Notes: generated from the sequence alone by a model not told the origin. A stretch of 64,000 nt of DNA from an uncultured Bradyrhizobium sp. (GCF_936943645.1 NZ_CAKZJO010000057.1:178866-242865); one strand, 5' to 3'; positions 9,801 to 17,881 are shown, numbered from the stretch's first letter. Translations and numbers: made by a program.

Positions 9801-10044
9801 CCCCCGCTGAGATATTGATGGTGTTACCGCTGTCCGCGGCAGTGCCGTAGCCGGTTGTCCCGTTCGCGTCGGTCGTCGTCCCCGTACAGGTTACGATGGT
9901 GCCGCTCGCCGGCGACGGAGGCGTACATGCCGCCTCGACGCGGCCACCGAGGACCCAGGGCGCGAGCGCCAGCGTAAGCGCGGTGGTCGATCCCCAGCGC
10001 AGGAGGCGGCGGCTTTGCGCGACGGACCAATTCATTCCCAGCAT
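6832..10044 (-). CDS. Autotransporter (type Va) with beta-helix passenger, copy 1
   Basis: A 1,070-residue secreted outer-membrane protein. It has a long signal peptide (positive RRLLRW, hydrophobic TTALTLALAPWVLGG, likely cut after VEA near residue 39). A passenger of many degenerate 20-25 residue repeats follows (NNAGTI, NSGTI, GGTISA type), typical of a right-handed beta-helix. A linker leads to a C-terminal beta-barrel of about 280 residues ending in the usual phenylalanine (GGVRVAF). The ATG at 10044 has GAGGA about 7-8 bases upstream. The last 440 residues match copy 2 at 10265-13081, and bases 7226-7764 are identical to 10659-11197. The passengers differ, so surface function may differ. 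Adhesion is the usual role of this class but is not shown here. Confidence 0.9.
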   Translation of the reverse strand: MLGMNWSVAQSRRLLRWGSTTALTLALAPWVLGGRVEAACTPPSPASGTIVTCTGTTTDANGTTGYGTAADSGNTINISAGASVIGTKIGIEQSRVTVNNAGSIRTDPTNGLTGIAALQGVDLNNASTGRIDARGANSIAINALTGTVNLENAGTIVAFGTDATAIWANAVNVTANSGTIYGDRFGINATDITVTNNSGGTIFVGGSNGFAIVATNKVVIDNAGIISAPGTGEIGVSGDSVTIASNTGRIAGYFAAISARTSTTIDNNAGGLIEATGANGIAVFVAGGTATVTNAGEISAKVTNGAAIEADGVVLSANTGIISGGTRGITANTANVSNNEGGTISALDANGKAILATTVTVANAGQISALATGGIGIDGDTVNVTANIGLISGERYAIRTSTGAVAANNNAGGTIQGTSLGAVAISAGANASVFNAGTIKGGIGGGIGVLATGTATVENAAGGLISAGQFAVRGADVRVSNAGIMESTLGGAAIDAQSAAISNSGILRSVAGSAVQVFGDLTLSNSGTIQGALVAPGVFAQGQAQIFNAGTISGRYGIQTLGSLGLTNAGGGSISGSLHGIVAQGNLVVNNAGAISGTAGGGIGAATTATVFNSGVISGGTGISVGGGANITNSGTITGTGGTAILLSNAADTLTLLPGSKINGVVDFEFGADVVNVNLSPISSKVSSLTTINLPTFVNFEGTIKTNISNGSFNGPSVTSGLTLATLDPTALAQTDRTLMDFTGGVSSLVQGRLSGGTGTAGSNMMAMAYAPETAQAGPFTKAPRSLWTDPAPITVWANSFGGQRIQDETASTLRATSTAWGGAIGIDRKVRPDWLVGAFLGGGQGGLSVDLNSQSVDTNYVFAGAYSRFEWASQFFDFTIQGGNADNRSRRLVLNNAAVGGMETATANYSGWYVSPEVAYGYRLNIGNGYVLTPTARLRYVAGRFDGYSESGSAQSLSVGGRTLQDFEERGEVDLSRVTGFAGGELKANIHGGVIALQRAGDTSINTVLLGQNLSFVTPGSRSTVGAVAGLGFDYHATANVSVFGAVEGTVMSDQSRTGSAKGGVRVAF

Positions 10045-10264
10045 CTCGATGTCCTCAGACGAACCCGCAGGCCGGAAGCGTCATCCCGCGCTGTCCGCGG
10101 CAAAGGCGAGACGCAGATCGAGACGAACGATTCTTCGATTAACAGCGTAGGCACGCGGTTTCCTGGAGGCTTGGAGAGAAACGACCGCGGCTTTGCCGGA
10201 AACGAACCGGCGCACAATCCGCGGGCATGTTGCATGAACGCCATAGAACGGCATGCACGCGCGC

Positions 10265-13081
10265 TCAGAAGGCGACGCGGACTCCGCCCTTGGCCGAGCC
10301 GGTGCGGCTCTGGTCGGACATCACCGTGCCCTCGACCGCGCCGAACACGGACACGTTGGCCGTGGCGTGATAGTCGAAGCCGAGGCCAGCGACGGCGCCG
10401 ACCGTGCTGCGGCTGCCCGGGGTGACGAACGACAGGTTCTGGCCGAGGAGTACTGTATTGATGGTGGTATCGCCCGCGCGCTGGAGAGCGATCACGCCGC
10501 CATGGATGTTGGCCTTCAGCTCACCGCCGGCGAAGCCGGTGACGCGGGACAAGTCGACCTCGCCGCGCTCCTCGAAATCCTGCAGCGTGCGGCCCCCGAT
10601 CGACAGCGACTGCGCCGAACCGCTCTCGCTGTAGCCGTCGAAACGGCCGGCGACGTAGCGCAGCCGCGCCGTCGGCGTCAGCACGTAGCCGTTGCCGATG
10701 TTGAGCCTGTAGCCGTAGGCCACCTCCGGGCTGACATACCAGCCGCTGTAGTTCGCCGTGGCCGTCTCCATACCGCCGACGGCCGCATTGTTCAGCACCA
10801 GACGGCGCGACCTGTTGTCGGCATTGCCGCCCTGGATCGTGAAGTCGAAGAACTGCGAGGCCCATTCGAAACGGCTGTAGGCGCCGGCGAAGACGTAGTT
10901 GGTGTCGACCGACTGCGAGTTGAGGTCGACCGAGAGACCGCCCTGCCCGCCGCCGAGGAAGGCGCCGACCAGCCAGTCCGGCCGCACCTTGCGGTCGATA
11001 CCGATCGCCCCACCCCATGCCGTCGAGGTCGCGCGCAGCGTCGACGCCGTCTCGTCCTGGATACGCTGCCCGCCAAAGCTGTTGGCCCAGACCGTGATCG
11101 GCGCCGGATCGGTCCAGAGGCTGCGCGGCGCTTTGGTGAAGGGCCCGGCCTGCGCCGTTTCAGGCGCATAGGCCATCGCCATCATGTTGCTGCCGGCGGG
11201 CCCGGCGCCGCCGCTCAGGCGACCCTGCACCAGCGAGGAGACGCCGCCCGTAAAATCCATCAACGTGCGGTCGGTCTGCGCCAGCGCGGTCGGATCGAGC
11301 GTTGCGAGCGTCAAGCCGGAGACGACCGACGGACCATTGAAGCTGCCGTTGGAGATGTTGGTGTTGATGGTTCCCTCAAAGTTGACGAAGGTCGGGAGCT
11401 GTATACTCGTCAACGACGACACTCGGCTGCTCGGCGCAGTGAGGTTGACGTTGACGACGTCGGCCCCGAAGCCGAAATCGACCACGCCGTTGATCCTCGA
11501 GCCCGGCAGCAACGTCAGTGTGTCGGCGGCGCTCGACAGCGCAATCGCGGTGCCGCCGGTTCCGGTGATCGTGCCGGAGTTTGTGATGCTGGCAGCGCCA
11601 TGCGAGAGCACGCCGACGATGCCAGCAATGGAGCCGCTATTATTGACGTTGGCGACGTTGGCGAGCACCGCAGTTCCGTCGATCGAATTGGTTCCACGAA
11701 TCGTACCGGCATTCACAAGGTTCACCGTACCCGCCGACAATATTCCGTCCGCGCCTATGATCGTGCCGGAAGCTGTGTTTGTGATCGCCAAGGGCACGTC
11801 AGGACTAGCAAATTGGAGTATCGCCGCCCGGTCTGCCACAATGCTTCCCGTATTGACGATCTTTCCGCCACTCCCAATTTGAAGGCCGACCGATCCGCCG
11901 CTGCCTCTGATCGTTCCGGAATTGTCCAGATCGAGCGTGTGCACCGTTCCTATCGCGTACGCAGTTCCTGCTCCCGAGATTAAGCCTGAATTCCTGACCG
12001 TGACATCCTCAGCAAATATTCCGAGGACGTCTCCGGAGATCGTGCCTGAATTCGCGATCGAGACATTGGTACCTGAGACACCCCACGATCCTGAGATGGA
12101 GCCGGTGTTGACGACCGTCGTCTGAAGGCCCTGAATTGCAACGCTGTTTGCGGCAAAGGACTCGATCTTTCCGTCGTTTGTAACCGTCACGGTCCTGCCC
12201 TTGACGCCTCCCAGGTCCGCCTGGATCAGTCCGGTATTGTTCAGGTTGACGATGTCGGCATCGATCGCACGGCTGTTGCTGGCAAGTCCGACGATCTGCC
12301 CGGCATTCGAACCGGTGAGCACCCTGACGGATATCACGCTGCCGTTCGCATCAATTTGATTGATCCGCCCCGCTCGGTCGTTCACCAGATTGATCGTGTC
12401 GGCCGTGATCGCAAAGCGACCACCGGTAATTGCGCCCGTGTTGCCCAGGAGGTTCAGGTTGGTGCGGGCCAAAATCGCCGTTCCGCCTGAAGCGGCTTCT
12501 ATCCTTCCGGAATTCGTCACAGCGATCGTTCCGACGCTGCCGATGCCAACCGCGGTTCCCTCGATGGCGCCTGAGTTGAAGACCTCGTTCCGCTCGGTGT
12601 TTCCCGCATCGACCGCAGTTCCGTTGACCCCTGAAGCCGTAATGGAGCCCTCATTCCGGACATGCAGCTCAGATCCCAAGACGGCACTGGCATTGTCTCT
12701 GGTGGCAGAGATGATCGAGGACGTCCCGATGTTATTGACGATGGCAGTGCGATTCGCCTCGACCCCAAAATCGCCACCCGTGACGGTGCCGGAATTGTTG
12801 ACTGTACCGGTGTCGAATACCAGACCGACGTCCGTTCCGGTCAGCGTCGCGCCGGGTCCGACCACGTAGGTGTTGCCGACGTCGACAAGCGTGCCGTAGC
12901 CGCTGGTGCCGTTTGAATCCGTCGTCGTCCCTGCGCAGCTCACGGTCGCGTTGTTGACGGGGGAAGCCGGCGAACAAGCGGCTTCCGCGCGCTTGATCGC
13001 CAAGCAGGGCGCCAGCAGCAGCGCGGATGCAGAAATTCGCAAAAGCCGATCATTGACGGTCGTAAGACGTTTACGTTGCAT
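10265..13081 (-). CDS. Autotransporter (type Va) with beta-helix passenger, copy 2
   Basis: A 938-residue paralog of the neighbouring autotransporter. The signal peptide (LLRISASALLLAPCLAIKRAEA) is followed by a beta-helix passenger of NNSGTV/NSGTI-type repeats, about 130 residues shorter than in copy 1. Both copies begin the mature part alike (AC-P-SP--GT/NATV-C-GTTTD-NGT-GYGT). The linker and barrel are almost the same as copy 1, with rare changes such as QSLSIGG for QSLSVGG and DTTINT for DTSINT. The start has GGGAATAA close upstream. About 220 bases of non-coding DNA separate the two genes, so each may have its own promoter. Confidence 0.9.
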   Translation of the reverse strand: MQRKRLTTVNDRLLRISASALLLAPCLAIKRAEAACSPASPVNNATVSCAGTTTDSNGTSGYGTLVDVGNTYVVGPGATLTGTDVGLVFDTGTVNNSGTVTGGDFGVEANRTAIVNNIGTSSIISATRDNASAVLGSELHVRNEGSITASGVNGTAVDAGNTERNEVFNSGAIEGTAVGIGSVGTIAVTNSGRIEAASGGTAILARTNLNLLGNTGAITGGRFAITADTINLVNDRAGRINQIDANGSVISVRVLTGSNAGQIVGLASNSRAIDADIVNLNNTGLIQADLGGVKGRTVTVTNDGKIESFAANSVAIQGLQTTVVNTGSISGSWGVSGTNVSIANSGTISGDVLGIFAEDVTVRNSGLISGAGTAYAIGTVHTLDLDNSGTIRGSGGSVGLQIGSGGKIVNTGSIVADRAAILQFASPDVPLAITNTASGTIIGADGILSAGTVNLVNAGTIRGTNSIDGTAVLANVANVNNSGSIAGIVGVLSHGAASITNSGTITGTGGTAIALSSAADTLTLLPGSRINGVVDFGFGADVVNVNLTAPSSRVSSLTSIQLPTFVNFEGTINTNISNGSFNGPSVVSGLTLATLDPTALAQTDRTLMDFTGGVSSLVQGRLSGGAGPAGSNMMAMAYAPETAQAGPFTKAPRSLWTDPAPITVWANSFGGQRIQDETASTLRATSTAWGGAIGIDRKVRPDWLVGAFLGGGQGGLSVDLNSQSVDTNYVFAGAYSRFEWASQFFDFTIQGGNADNRSRRLVLNNAAVGGMETATANYSGWYVSPEVAYGYRLNIGNGYVLTPTARLRYVAGRFDGYSESGSAQSLSIGGRTLQDFEERGEVDLSRVTGFAGGELKANIHGGVIALQRAGDTTINTVLLGQNLSFVTPGSRSTVGAVAGLGFDYHATANVSVFGAVEGTVMSDQSRTGSAKGGVRVAF
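10659..11197. repeat. 539-bp tract identical to 7226-7764 (direct repeat inside the two autotransporter genes)
   Basis: Comparing the two genes at a constant offset of 3,433 bases, every base from 7226 to 7764 matches 10659 to 11197. The flanks on both sides differ every 10-20 bases, including at third codon positions. The tract covers the barrel start and linker (about residues 761-940 of copy 1 and 629-808 of copy 2). Such a sharp edge between identity and divergence is typical of gene conversion. Confidence 0.9.
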
Positions 13082-13302
13082 AGTTATTCCCGGTCGATGC
13101 CTTCATCGCCAGGGGCGTTCAGGCGTTCACCACCGACCTCGTCCGCTCGGATGAGACCGGTCGCCGCGAACTGGATTCGCGGACCCTAAGGTAGAAATGT
13201 CAGCAAGGTTCGACTTGGACGAATACGACCGGAGCTCGTCTCAAAACGAACTGATGTGGTTTGACCAAGGACTGATGCAGATGCGCGACACATCCCAAAG
13301 AA

Positions 13303-13551
13303 CTACGCCTGGTCCCAGCCCACTCGTTCGGCACATTCCGCGAACACCGCAGCGCGATAGATCTCGTTGCCGCCGGAGTCCCTGACGCGGATAAAGGCGT
13401 CGCGATCGCGCAGATCGTCGCGCCAGACGAACAGGTGCCTTGCCATCTCGTCGGCAACGACGAACGTTGCGCTGGTCTGCTCGAAGACCATGCCGCCGGG
13501 ATCAATTTTCACGACATTGCCGACGAGGAGGTCGAAAAAGAAACGGCGCAT
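13303..13551 (-). CDS. DUF6894-like small protein
   Basis: An 82-residue protein beginning MRRFFFDLLVGNVVKIDPGG, with EMARHLFVWRDDLRDRDAFIRVRDSGGNEIYRA further on. This is the pattern I associate with DUF6894, a common small protein in Bradyrhizobium and relatives (RYYFDLxDG near the start, then a region binding Ala-rich helices and a DxxG strand). I chose the start at 13551 over an upstream Met because the family begins M-R/P-R-Y/F-F-F-D. The function is unknown. It sits alone between the autotransporter promoter region and the AraC gene. Confidence 0.7.
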   Translation of the reverse strand: MRRFFFDLLVGNVVKIDPGGMVFEQTSATFVVADEMARHLFVWRDDLRDRDAFIRVRDSGGNEIYRAAVFAECAERVGWDQA

Positions 13552-13651
13552 TCCATACTCCGGCTGCCGATGCCGCACGCAACGCTGTGGCTATGACTTC
13601 GCGATCAGGGGCAAAATTCCCGCCCGCGGATCGAAATTGGCAGGCGCGCCC

Positions 13652-14617
13652 TTAAGGCATCTCGCCGCTCCTGACGTCGCTCGGCGTGGCATTGTAGGTT
13701 CGCCGGAAGCAACGATTGAAATACGAGAGATCGCCGAAGCCGACGTCGTAGGCGATCGAGCTTACCGTTCGTTCGGCATATCCGGGCTCCCGCAGCATGC
13801 GATGCGCGCGCTTGACGCGCTGCTCGATCAGGAAGGATGAGAAGGTCTTGCCGTCGGCCTCGAACAGGCGCTGGAGATAGCGCGGCGTCACGCCGAGCTC
13901 CTGGGCGACCGAGTTGACCGACAGATCCTGGCGCCAGCAATTGTTGGCGATGGAGACCTTCGCCCTCTGGAGCCGGGCCGCCTTGATGCCGCGCCGTCCG
14001 GCCAGCTCCCGCGTCTCACCGGTCGCGCCGAGCACGAGCGCCAAGAGGTCGTGCAGATGCGCGACTCCAAGCTGCCGGAGTTCAGGCATCGCGAACGCCT
14101 TCTCCCGCACCAGCGTCACCGCGTAGTCGACCAGCAGTCTGAGCCCGGCGGAGCTTTCCGGCATGACACGCATCACGGCATCATCGACATCCACGATCAT
14201 CGGTGCCAGCACGCGTCTTGGTACACGCAGCGAGAAGCAGCTGCCCAACGACAACCGCTCGAACGTCGTGACGTCCTCTGCGCTCGTCAAGACCGCCTCT
14301 CCTGGATGAAGCCTCAGATCGAGCCCTCGTTCGGATATCCCGAGCACGCCCGACCGGTTCACGATCAGAGCGAGACTGTCGTCGCCGTCGGCCACCAATT
14401 GCTTGGTGCGGATGACTCGCGCTCCGCACAGCCCTCCGATCAACAACTGGGCTTCCGGCAGGACGTGGGACGTAAAGCTCGCTGCTGCCGGCTTTCCTTC
14501 CCTTGCTTCGACCTCTGCCTTCAACACCCCGCGACAATAGAAATCGCGAAGCATCGGGATGCGCTCGCCTTCGGGAATTTCGTTCGTTGAAACGTTGAGA
14601 ACGGAAAAATCAACCAT
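13652..14617 (-). CDS. AraC-family transcriptional regulator
   Basis: A 321-residue regulator. The C-terminal 100 residues carry the two helix-turn-helix motifs of the AraC family (LSVNSVAQELGVTPRYLQRLFEADG, then TVSSIAYDVGFGDLSYFNRCFRRTYNATPSDVR). The N-terminal part resembles the AraC-binding-like domain (PF14525) of AraC/FeaR-type proteins (LIVNRSGVLGISERG, LHPGEAVLTSAEDVTTFER). The ATG at 14617 is preferred over an upstream TTG. It is encoded beside the third LuxR paralog and upstream of the autotransporters on the same strand, so it may help control them; no operator was recognised. Confidence 0.85.
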   Translation of the reverse strand: MVDFSVLNVSTNEIPEGERIPMLRDFYCRGVLKAEVEAREGKPAAASFTSHVLPEAQLLIGGLCGARVIRTKQLVADGDDSLALIVNRSGVLGISERGLDLRLHPGEAVLTSAEDVTTFERLSLGSCFSLRVPRRVLAPMIVDVDDAVMRVMPESSAGLRLLVDYAVTLVREKAFAMPELRQLGVAHLHDLLALVLGATGETRELAGRRGIKAARLQRAKVSIANNCWRQDLSVNSVAQELGVTPRYLQRLFEADGKTFSSFLIEQRVKRAHRMLREPGYAERTVSSIAYDVGFGDLSYFNRCFRRTYNATPSDVRSGEMP

Positions 14618-14854
14618 GCTGCTCACTGCAATCTCTCCAACCGACGAGCAGGCCGGCAATACGCTGTCGCTTCCTCATACGCGCGTTCGATGCCGGCGCG
14701 GCATGCTCGTGCGACGTACGCTGCTCTTGTTGTCAGGAGCGCGATATACGAAAGTCTCGAATGACTCGCGTCCTGCGTTCGGAGGACCCACGAGTCCGGT
14801 CCATCACAATGGATTGAGATCGCGGCGCGTAACATCGCGGCACGCGAAAACGTA

Positions 14855-15994
14855 TTACGTGGCCCTGTCGTCTCCGCTCGTCCGCCGCGCGAAAGGCACG
14901 GCAAAGCCGGCGGCGATCTTCACCAGATCGGCCTGCCTGCCAGCGCCCGTCTTTTCGAACAAGCGACCGAGATGCGTTTTCACGGTGGTTTCCGCGATGC
15001 CTAGCTTTGCAGCAATATCGGGAACTCCGCCGATCTCGATGATCGCCATCAGCACGCGCAATTCGGAAGGTGTCAGCCTGAAGGCCGCTGCAATCGCGTC
15101 TGCAGCGAGCGAAGGCAACATGGACGCCCTTTGAACGAAGAGCATCGTGGCTGCAACATCCCGCGGAAGATTGCGGTCCCGCTTCAGCGGAAAGGCGTGG
15201 AGCAGATAATGCTGTCCATCGGTCGACGTCGCAAGCTCGACCTGACGTCGCGCGCCTCCATCGATTTCGCACAGGCCGCGGAATATTTTGTCGGTCTGGG
15301 TGTTGCGGGCTACGATCCTGTCACCGACCATCGCGAGCAGACTGGCATCGGCGAACAGCTGACGGCACGCCGCATTGGCATGGACGACACGGCCGTCCGC
15401 GTCGAGCAGGCAGATTGCCGTATTCAATCCGTCGAGCACGTCGGCGAGATCGTCGACCGTGTGGGAACGAGCGCGAATCTGCCGGCCCATGATCTGCGAT
15501 CGCTGGATGTGCGGAGCCAGCAATCGCATGCGCTCGCGCATCGCGTCGTCGACGGTTCCACGGGAACGATGGCGCAACACCTGCAGGATCGTGGTGCGGG
15601 CGGACGTCTTCTCCAGCGCGATGGTCGCGAGGTCTATCGCCCCCTGCGGTTCCAGCCATTCGCGATAGAAGCTCGTCGCCAGAAAGTCCTCGCGGGGCAT
15701 GATCTCGGTCACGTCGATGGTCTGCTCGGGAGCGAGATTGAGATGACGATCGAGCAGAAGGTCGAGCTCGACATAGCGGTCACGATAAAGCTGGCGGAAG
15801 CGGGCATCGATGCCGAAATGCTGGTGAATCTCGATCGAGAGCCGCGCCGAGTCCCTCGAGACGATCATCGCGGCACAACCGCCGACGAAATGCGCGACCT
15901 GCTCCAGCACGCCGCTGCGCAATGCGGGGGCGATCGCCGCATCGTAGATCTCGCCGATGAGGGACGAGAATCGATTTGCCTGATGGGTCGTCAT
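14855..15994 (-). CDS. LuxR-type transcriptional regulator, paralog 3
   Basis: A 379-residue member of the same paralog set as 4337 and 5568. It shares the N-terminal start (LIGEIYDAAIAPALR), a shared FYREWLEPQG motif, a PAS-like centre (LADVLDGLNTAICLLDADGRVVHANAACRQLF) and the C-terminal helix-turn-helix (LTPSELRVLMAIIEIGG, GIAETTVKTHLGRLFEKTGAGRQADLVK). It is more diverged in the N-terminal 150 residues (IEIHQHFGIDARFRQLY instead of THYYCG-DPH), which suggests a different signal. It lies on the far side of the autotransporters from paralogs 1 and 2. It has no receiver domain, so it is probably ligand-controlled. Confidence 0.85.
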   Translation of the reverse strand: MTTHQANRFSSLIGEIYDAAIAPALRSGVLEQVAHFVGGCAAMIVSRDSARLSIEIHQHFGIDARFRQLYRDRYVELDLLLDRHLNLAPEQTIDVTEIMPREDFLATSFYREWLEPQGAIDLATIALEKTSARTTILQVLRHRSRGTVDDAMRERMRLLAPHIQRSQIMGRQIRARSHTVDDLADVLDGLNTAICLLDADGRVVHANAACRQLFADASLLAMVGDRIVARNTQTDKIFRGLCEIDGGARRQVELATSTDGQHYLLHAFPLKRDRNLPRDVAATMLFVQRASMLPSLAADAIAAAFRLTPSELRVLMAIIEIGGVPDIAAKLGIAETTVKTHLGRLFEKTGAGRQADLVKIAAGFAVPFARRTSGDDRAT

Positions 15995-16298
15995 CGGGCG
16001 GACGACGCGATCTGCGTGCGGCCCGCGCGAGGCGAACAGCCCGCGATCCGGGAACTGACGGAGAAGGCGGGCCGGTCAATTGCCGCCTTCGACAATGAAA
16101 ATACGTTGCAGCTGGATGCTGGAATATCGAACATCGTCCTTGCGTAACGTCAACCGCAGGGAGCGGCTTGGACGGTTTCGCCAAAGACTAGGATAAATGC
16201 GAACAGCGAGCGGACTGTGTGCGAAGAGTCACGCGCCTGCCCGCTGCGATCGACTTCATGGCCGCCGTGTTGTCGCCCTCACGGCCCGAACCGGCAAC
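15995..16298. other. Non-coding stretch of about 300 bases
   Basis: This lies between the start of LuxR paralog 3 and the end of the secreted-protein gene at 16299. I see no convincing coding frame, hairpin or repeat. It must hold the promoter of paralog 3 and the transcript end of the gene to its right, but no clear -35/-10 pair stands out. Confidence 0.5.
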
Positions 16299-16796
16299 TT
16301 ATTTCCGGTTCTCTTCGCAGAACTTCAACGCTGCCAGCGCTTCGCCGGCACGCGGGATCTGCATCTCGATACTGTCGTCGTCATCGTCCTCGAAATCGAG
16401 CGTGAGGCGCTTTGCCTTCGACAGGCGGTCCATCATCGACTGGTCGTACTCGAAGATGCCGCGCACGGTGGTCTTGTCCATGACCTCCCACTTCGCCTTC
16501 TTCATGATGTCCGCATCGTCAGTACCGACATCGGCTCGAAGGATCTCGCCGACCGTCTCCCACTCCCAGCCGTCGTAGATCATCACGATGACGATCGCCT
16601 TCTCGGAATAGGTGATCACGATGACGTAGTCGCGGTTCTCATCGTCCTTGTCCTTGTAGCCGCGGCTCGCATTGCAGTGCGTGTCCTGCGTCCGTTTTTC
16701 GATGGTCCAGTCGCCGACCTTGGATTGTTGCGCAACCGCCGGCCCGGCCGTTAAGGCGCCCGCGGTCAGCAAAACGGCGAGAAGGAATCGTTTCAT
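16299..16796 (-). CDS. Secreted hypothetical protein
   Basis: A 165-residue protein with a clear Sec signal peptide (MKRFLLAVLLTAGALTAGPAVAQQ, cut after AVA near residue 22). The mature part begins VGDWTIEKRTQDTHCNASRGY and ends AGEALAALKFCEENRK. The two outer cysteines probably form a disulfide. The sequence DW, then C, then a final AL-AL--C recalls periplasmic invasion-protein-B-like domains, but the match is too weak to name. I chose the start at the signal-peptide Met; the longer upstream frame has no signal and looks non-coding. The DFEDDDDDS stretch is strikingly acidic. Confidence 0.7.
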   Translation of the reverse strand: MKRFLLAVLLTAGALTAGPAVAQQSKVGDWTIEKRTQDTHCNASRGYKDKDDENRDYVIVITYSEKAIVIVMIYDGWEWETVGEILRADVGTDDADIMKKAKWEVMDKTTVRGIFEYDQSMMDRLSKAKRLTLDFEDDDDDSIEMQIPRAGEALAALKFCEENRK

Positions 16797-17032
16797 GGCA
16801 GCCTCCAGCGCGTTCCCGAGCTGAGATGACCATCTCCGGAAGAGAGCCGCAAGGGCCGGCGGCGGCCGGAAGACGGGCCGGCGCCCCTCTCGGGCCGCGG
16901 CATTTTGGCGAGACTGCAGCGCACAAACCGGCCCGAGGGTTCCCTGCGAAACCCCATTCCGGATGCGACGAAACACGCCTGAAACAGATCGCCGGTTAAA
17001 TGGTTGTCAAAAGAGATACAGGGACGGCCACC

Positions 17033-17116
17033 ATGCAATTCCTCCTCGATCTGATCTACGAATATTCCTGCTGTCAAAACCTCGTCGCCCAGCCACCGCA
17101 GGAGGACGAGCTATGA
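17033..17116 (+). CDS. Candidate micro-ORF (27 residues)
   Basis: A short frame MQFLLDLIYEYSCCQNLVAQ followed by PPQEDEL and a stop. Its TGA overlaps the ATG of the next micro-ORF as ATGA, the usual sign of translational coupling. AGGGACGG lies about 7 bases upstream as a possible ribosome site. Part of its C-terminal coding sequence (CAGGAGGACGAG) serves as the ribosome site of the next frame. I do not recognise it; it could be a leader peptide or chance. Confidence 0.35.
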   Translation: MQFLLDLIYEYSCCQNLVAQPPQEDEL

Positions 17117-17205
17117 TCGAGCTGATCTCCGCCCTGCTCGCCCTCTGCAGCGTCGGCGTTTTCGCAGCGCATGCGCTGGATGCCTACCGCACCACGCACT
17201 ACTGA
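17113..17205 (+). CDS. Micro-protein with a membrane helix (30 residues)
   Basis: The protein begins MIELISALLALCSVGVFAAH and ends ALDAYRTTHY. A single hydrophobic helix of about 18 residues is followed by a polar tail, typical of small inner-membrane proteins. GGAGG lies 7 bases before the ATG, an excellent ribosome site. It overlaps the upstream 27-residue frame by 4 bases. The function is unknown, but the coupling, ribosome site and helix together make translation plausible. Confidence 0.5.
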   Translation: MIELISALLALCSVGVFAAHALDAYRTTHY

Positions 17206-17224
17206 CCGCTTCGCTTCCCCACGG

Positions 17225-17647
17225 CTAGAACGGCCGCCGGTAGAAATGCTCCGAATGCGTTGCCGGTGGAAACCGGTTGGCAAGCGCCAGCGCCCCCTTC
17301 TCGTCCGTCTCGAGCGCGATCTTCTGCGCCAGCATGACGTCGCCCGGAACCAGAAAACCCGACGGGACGAAGCACCACCCCATCGTCGCAATGCCGGCGT
17401 CGTCGATCTCGTGGACGTTGGCGGCCGTGCCATAATGAATACGGTAGATCCTGCCGGTGTCGCAGCCGACGACGTCGAAATAGCGGTGCTGCTCGAACTG
17501 GGCGCGCTGCGCCGACGACAGCCATTCGGCCAGAAGCCGACGGCCACGTGCGTCCGGCGTGTTCTCGCCGAAGAACCGCCGATAGAGTTCGCGCAGCGCA
17601 TGCAGACGCGCACGCGCCGGCGCGCGGAGCCAAACTGCCGCGATCAT
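17225..17647 (-). CDS. Hypothetical protein
   Basis: A 140-residue soluble protein. It has an arginine-rich N-terminal helix (APARARLHALRELYRRFFGE), then a region QRAQFEQHRYFDVVGCDTGRIYRI and a C-terminal GDVMLAQKIALETDEKGALALANRF. Nothing in it lets me assign a function, though the CDTGRIYRIHYGTAANVHEID segment looks like a beta-rich fold with a small ligand pocket. The start lies 12 bases after the stop of the gene at 17660, so the two probably form an operon. Confidence 0.65.
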   Translation of the reverse strand: MIAAVWLRAPARARLHALRELYRRFFGENTPDARGRRLLAEWLSSAQRAQFEQHRYFDVVGCDTGRIYRIHYGTAANVHEIDDAGIATMGWCFVPSGFLVPGDVMLAQKIALETDEKGALALANRFPPATHSEHFYRRPF

Positions 17648-17659
17648 GAGCAGCTCAGA

Positions 17660-17881
17660 TCAGCCGCCGACCAGGCGCGGATAGAATAGCGTTTCCTGCG
17701 CGGTCGGGTCGAACGATCTGATGCGGGTGACTTCGCCGGGTCCGTTTCGAAGGGCGGCGGTGAAGCCAGCGCCGGTCAGCTCCCGAAAGCGCCGTTCGGC
17801 TCGCGCCAGCGCTTCGGCATTGCCAGGATCAAACTCGTGGCGCGTATCGCCAGTCTGGTCCATCACGATCTGGGTTGCCAT
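17660..17881 (-). CDS. Small hypothetical protein
   Basis: A 73-residue protein (MATQIVMDQTGDTRHEFDP at the start, AERRFRELTGAGFTAALR in the middle). I chose the Met at 17881 because GAGGAG lies 7 bases upstream. It reads like the short proteins that carry an ERRFxELxxxGFxAxxR helix next to a strand ending in RSFDPTAQETLFYPRL, common in rhizobial genomes, but I know no function for them. It is the first gene of a likely two-gene operon with 17225-17647. Confidence 0.65.
   Translation of the reverse strand: MATQIVMDQTGDTRHEFDPGNAEALARAERRFRELTGAGFTAALRNGPGEVTRIRSFDPTAQETLFYPRLVGG

Noticed and set aside
7800..9900. Regularly spaced short repeats that could be read as a CRISPR-like array
   Set aside because: They are degenerate coding repeats of the autotransporter beta-helix (NNAGTI type), not identical repeats with unique spacers.
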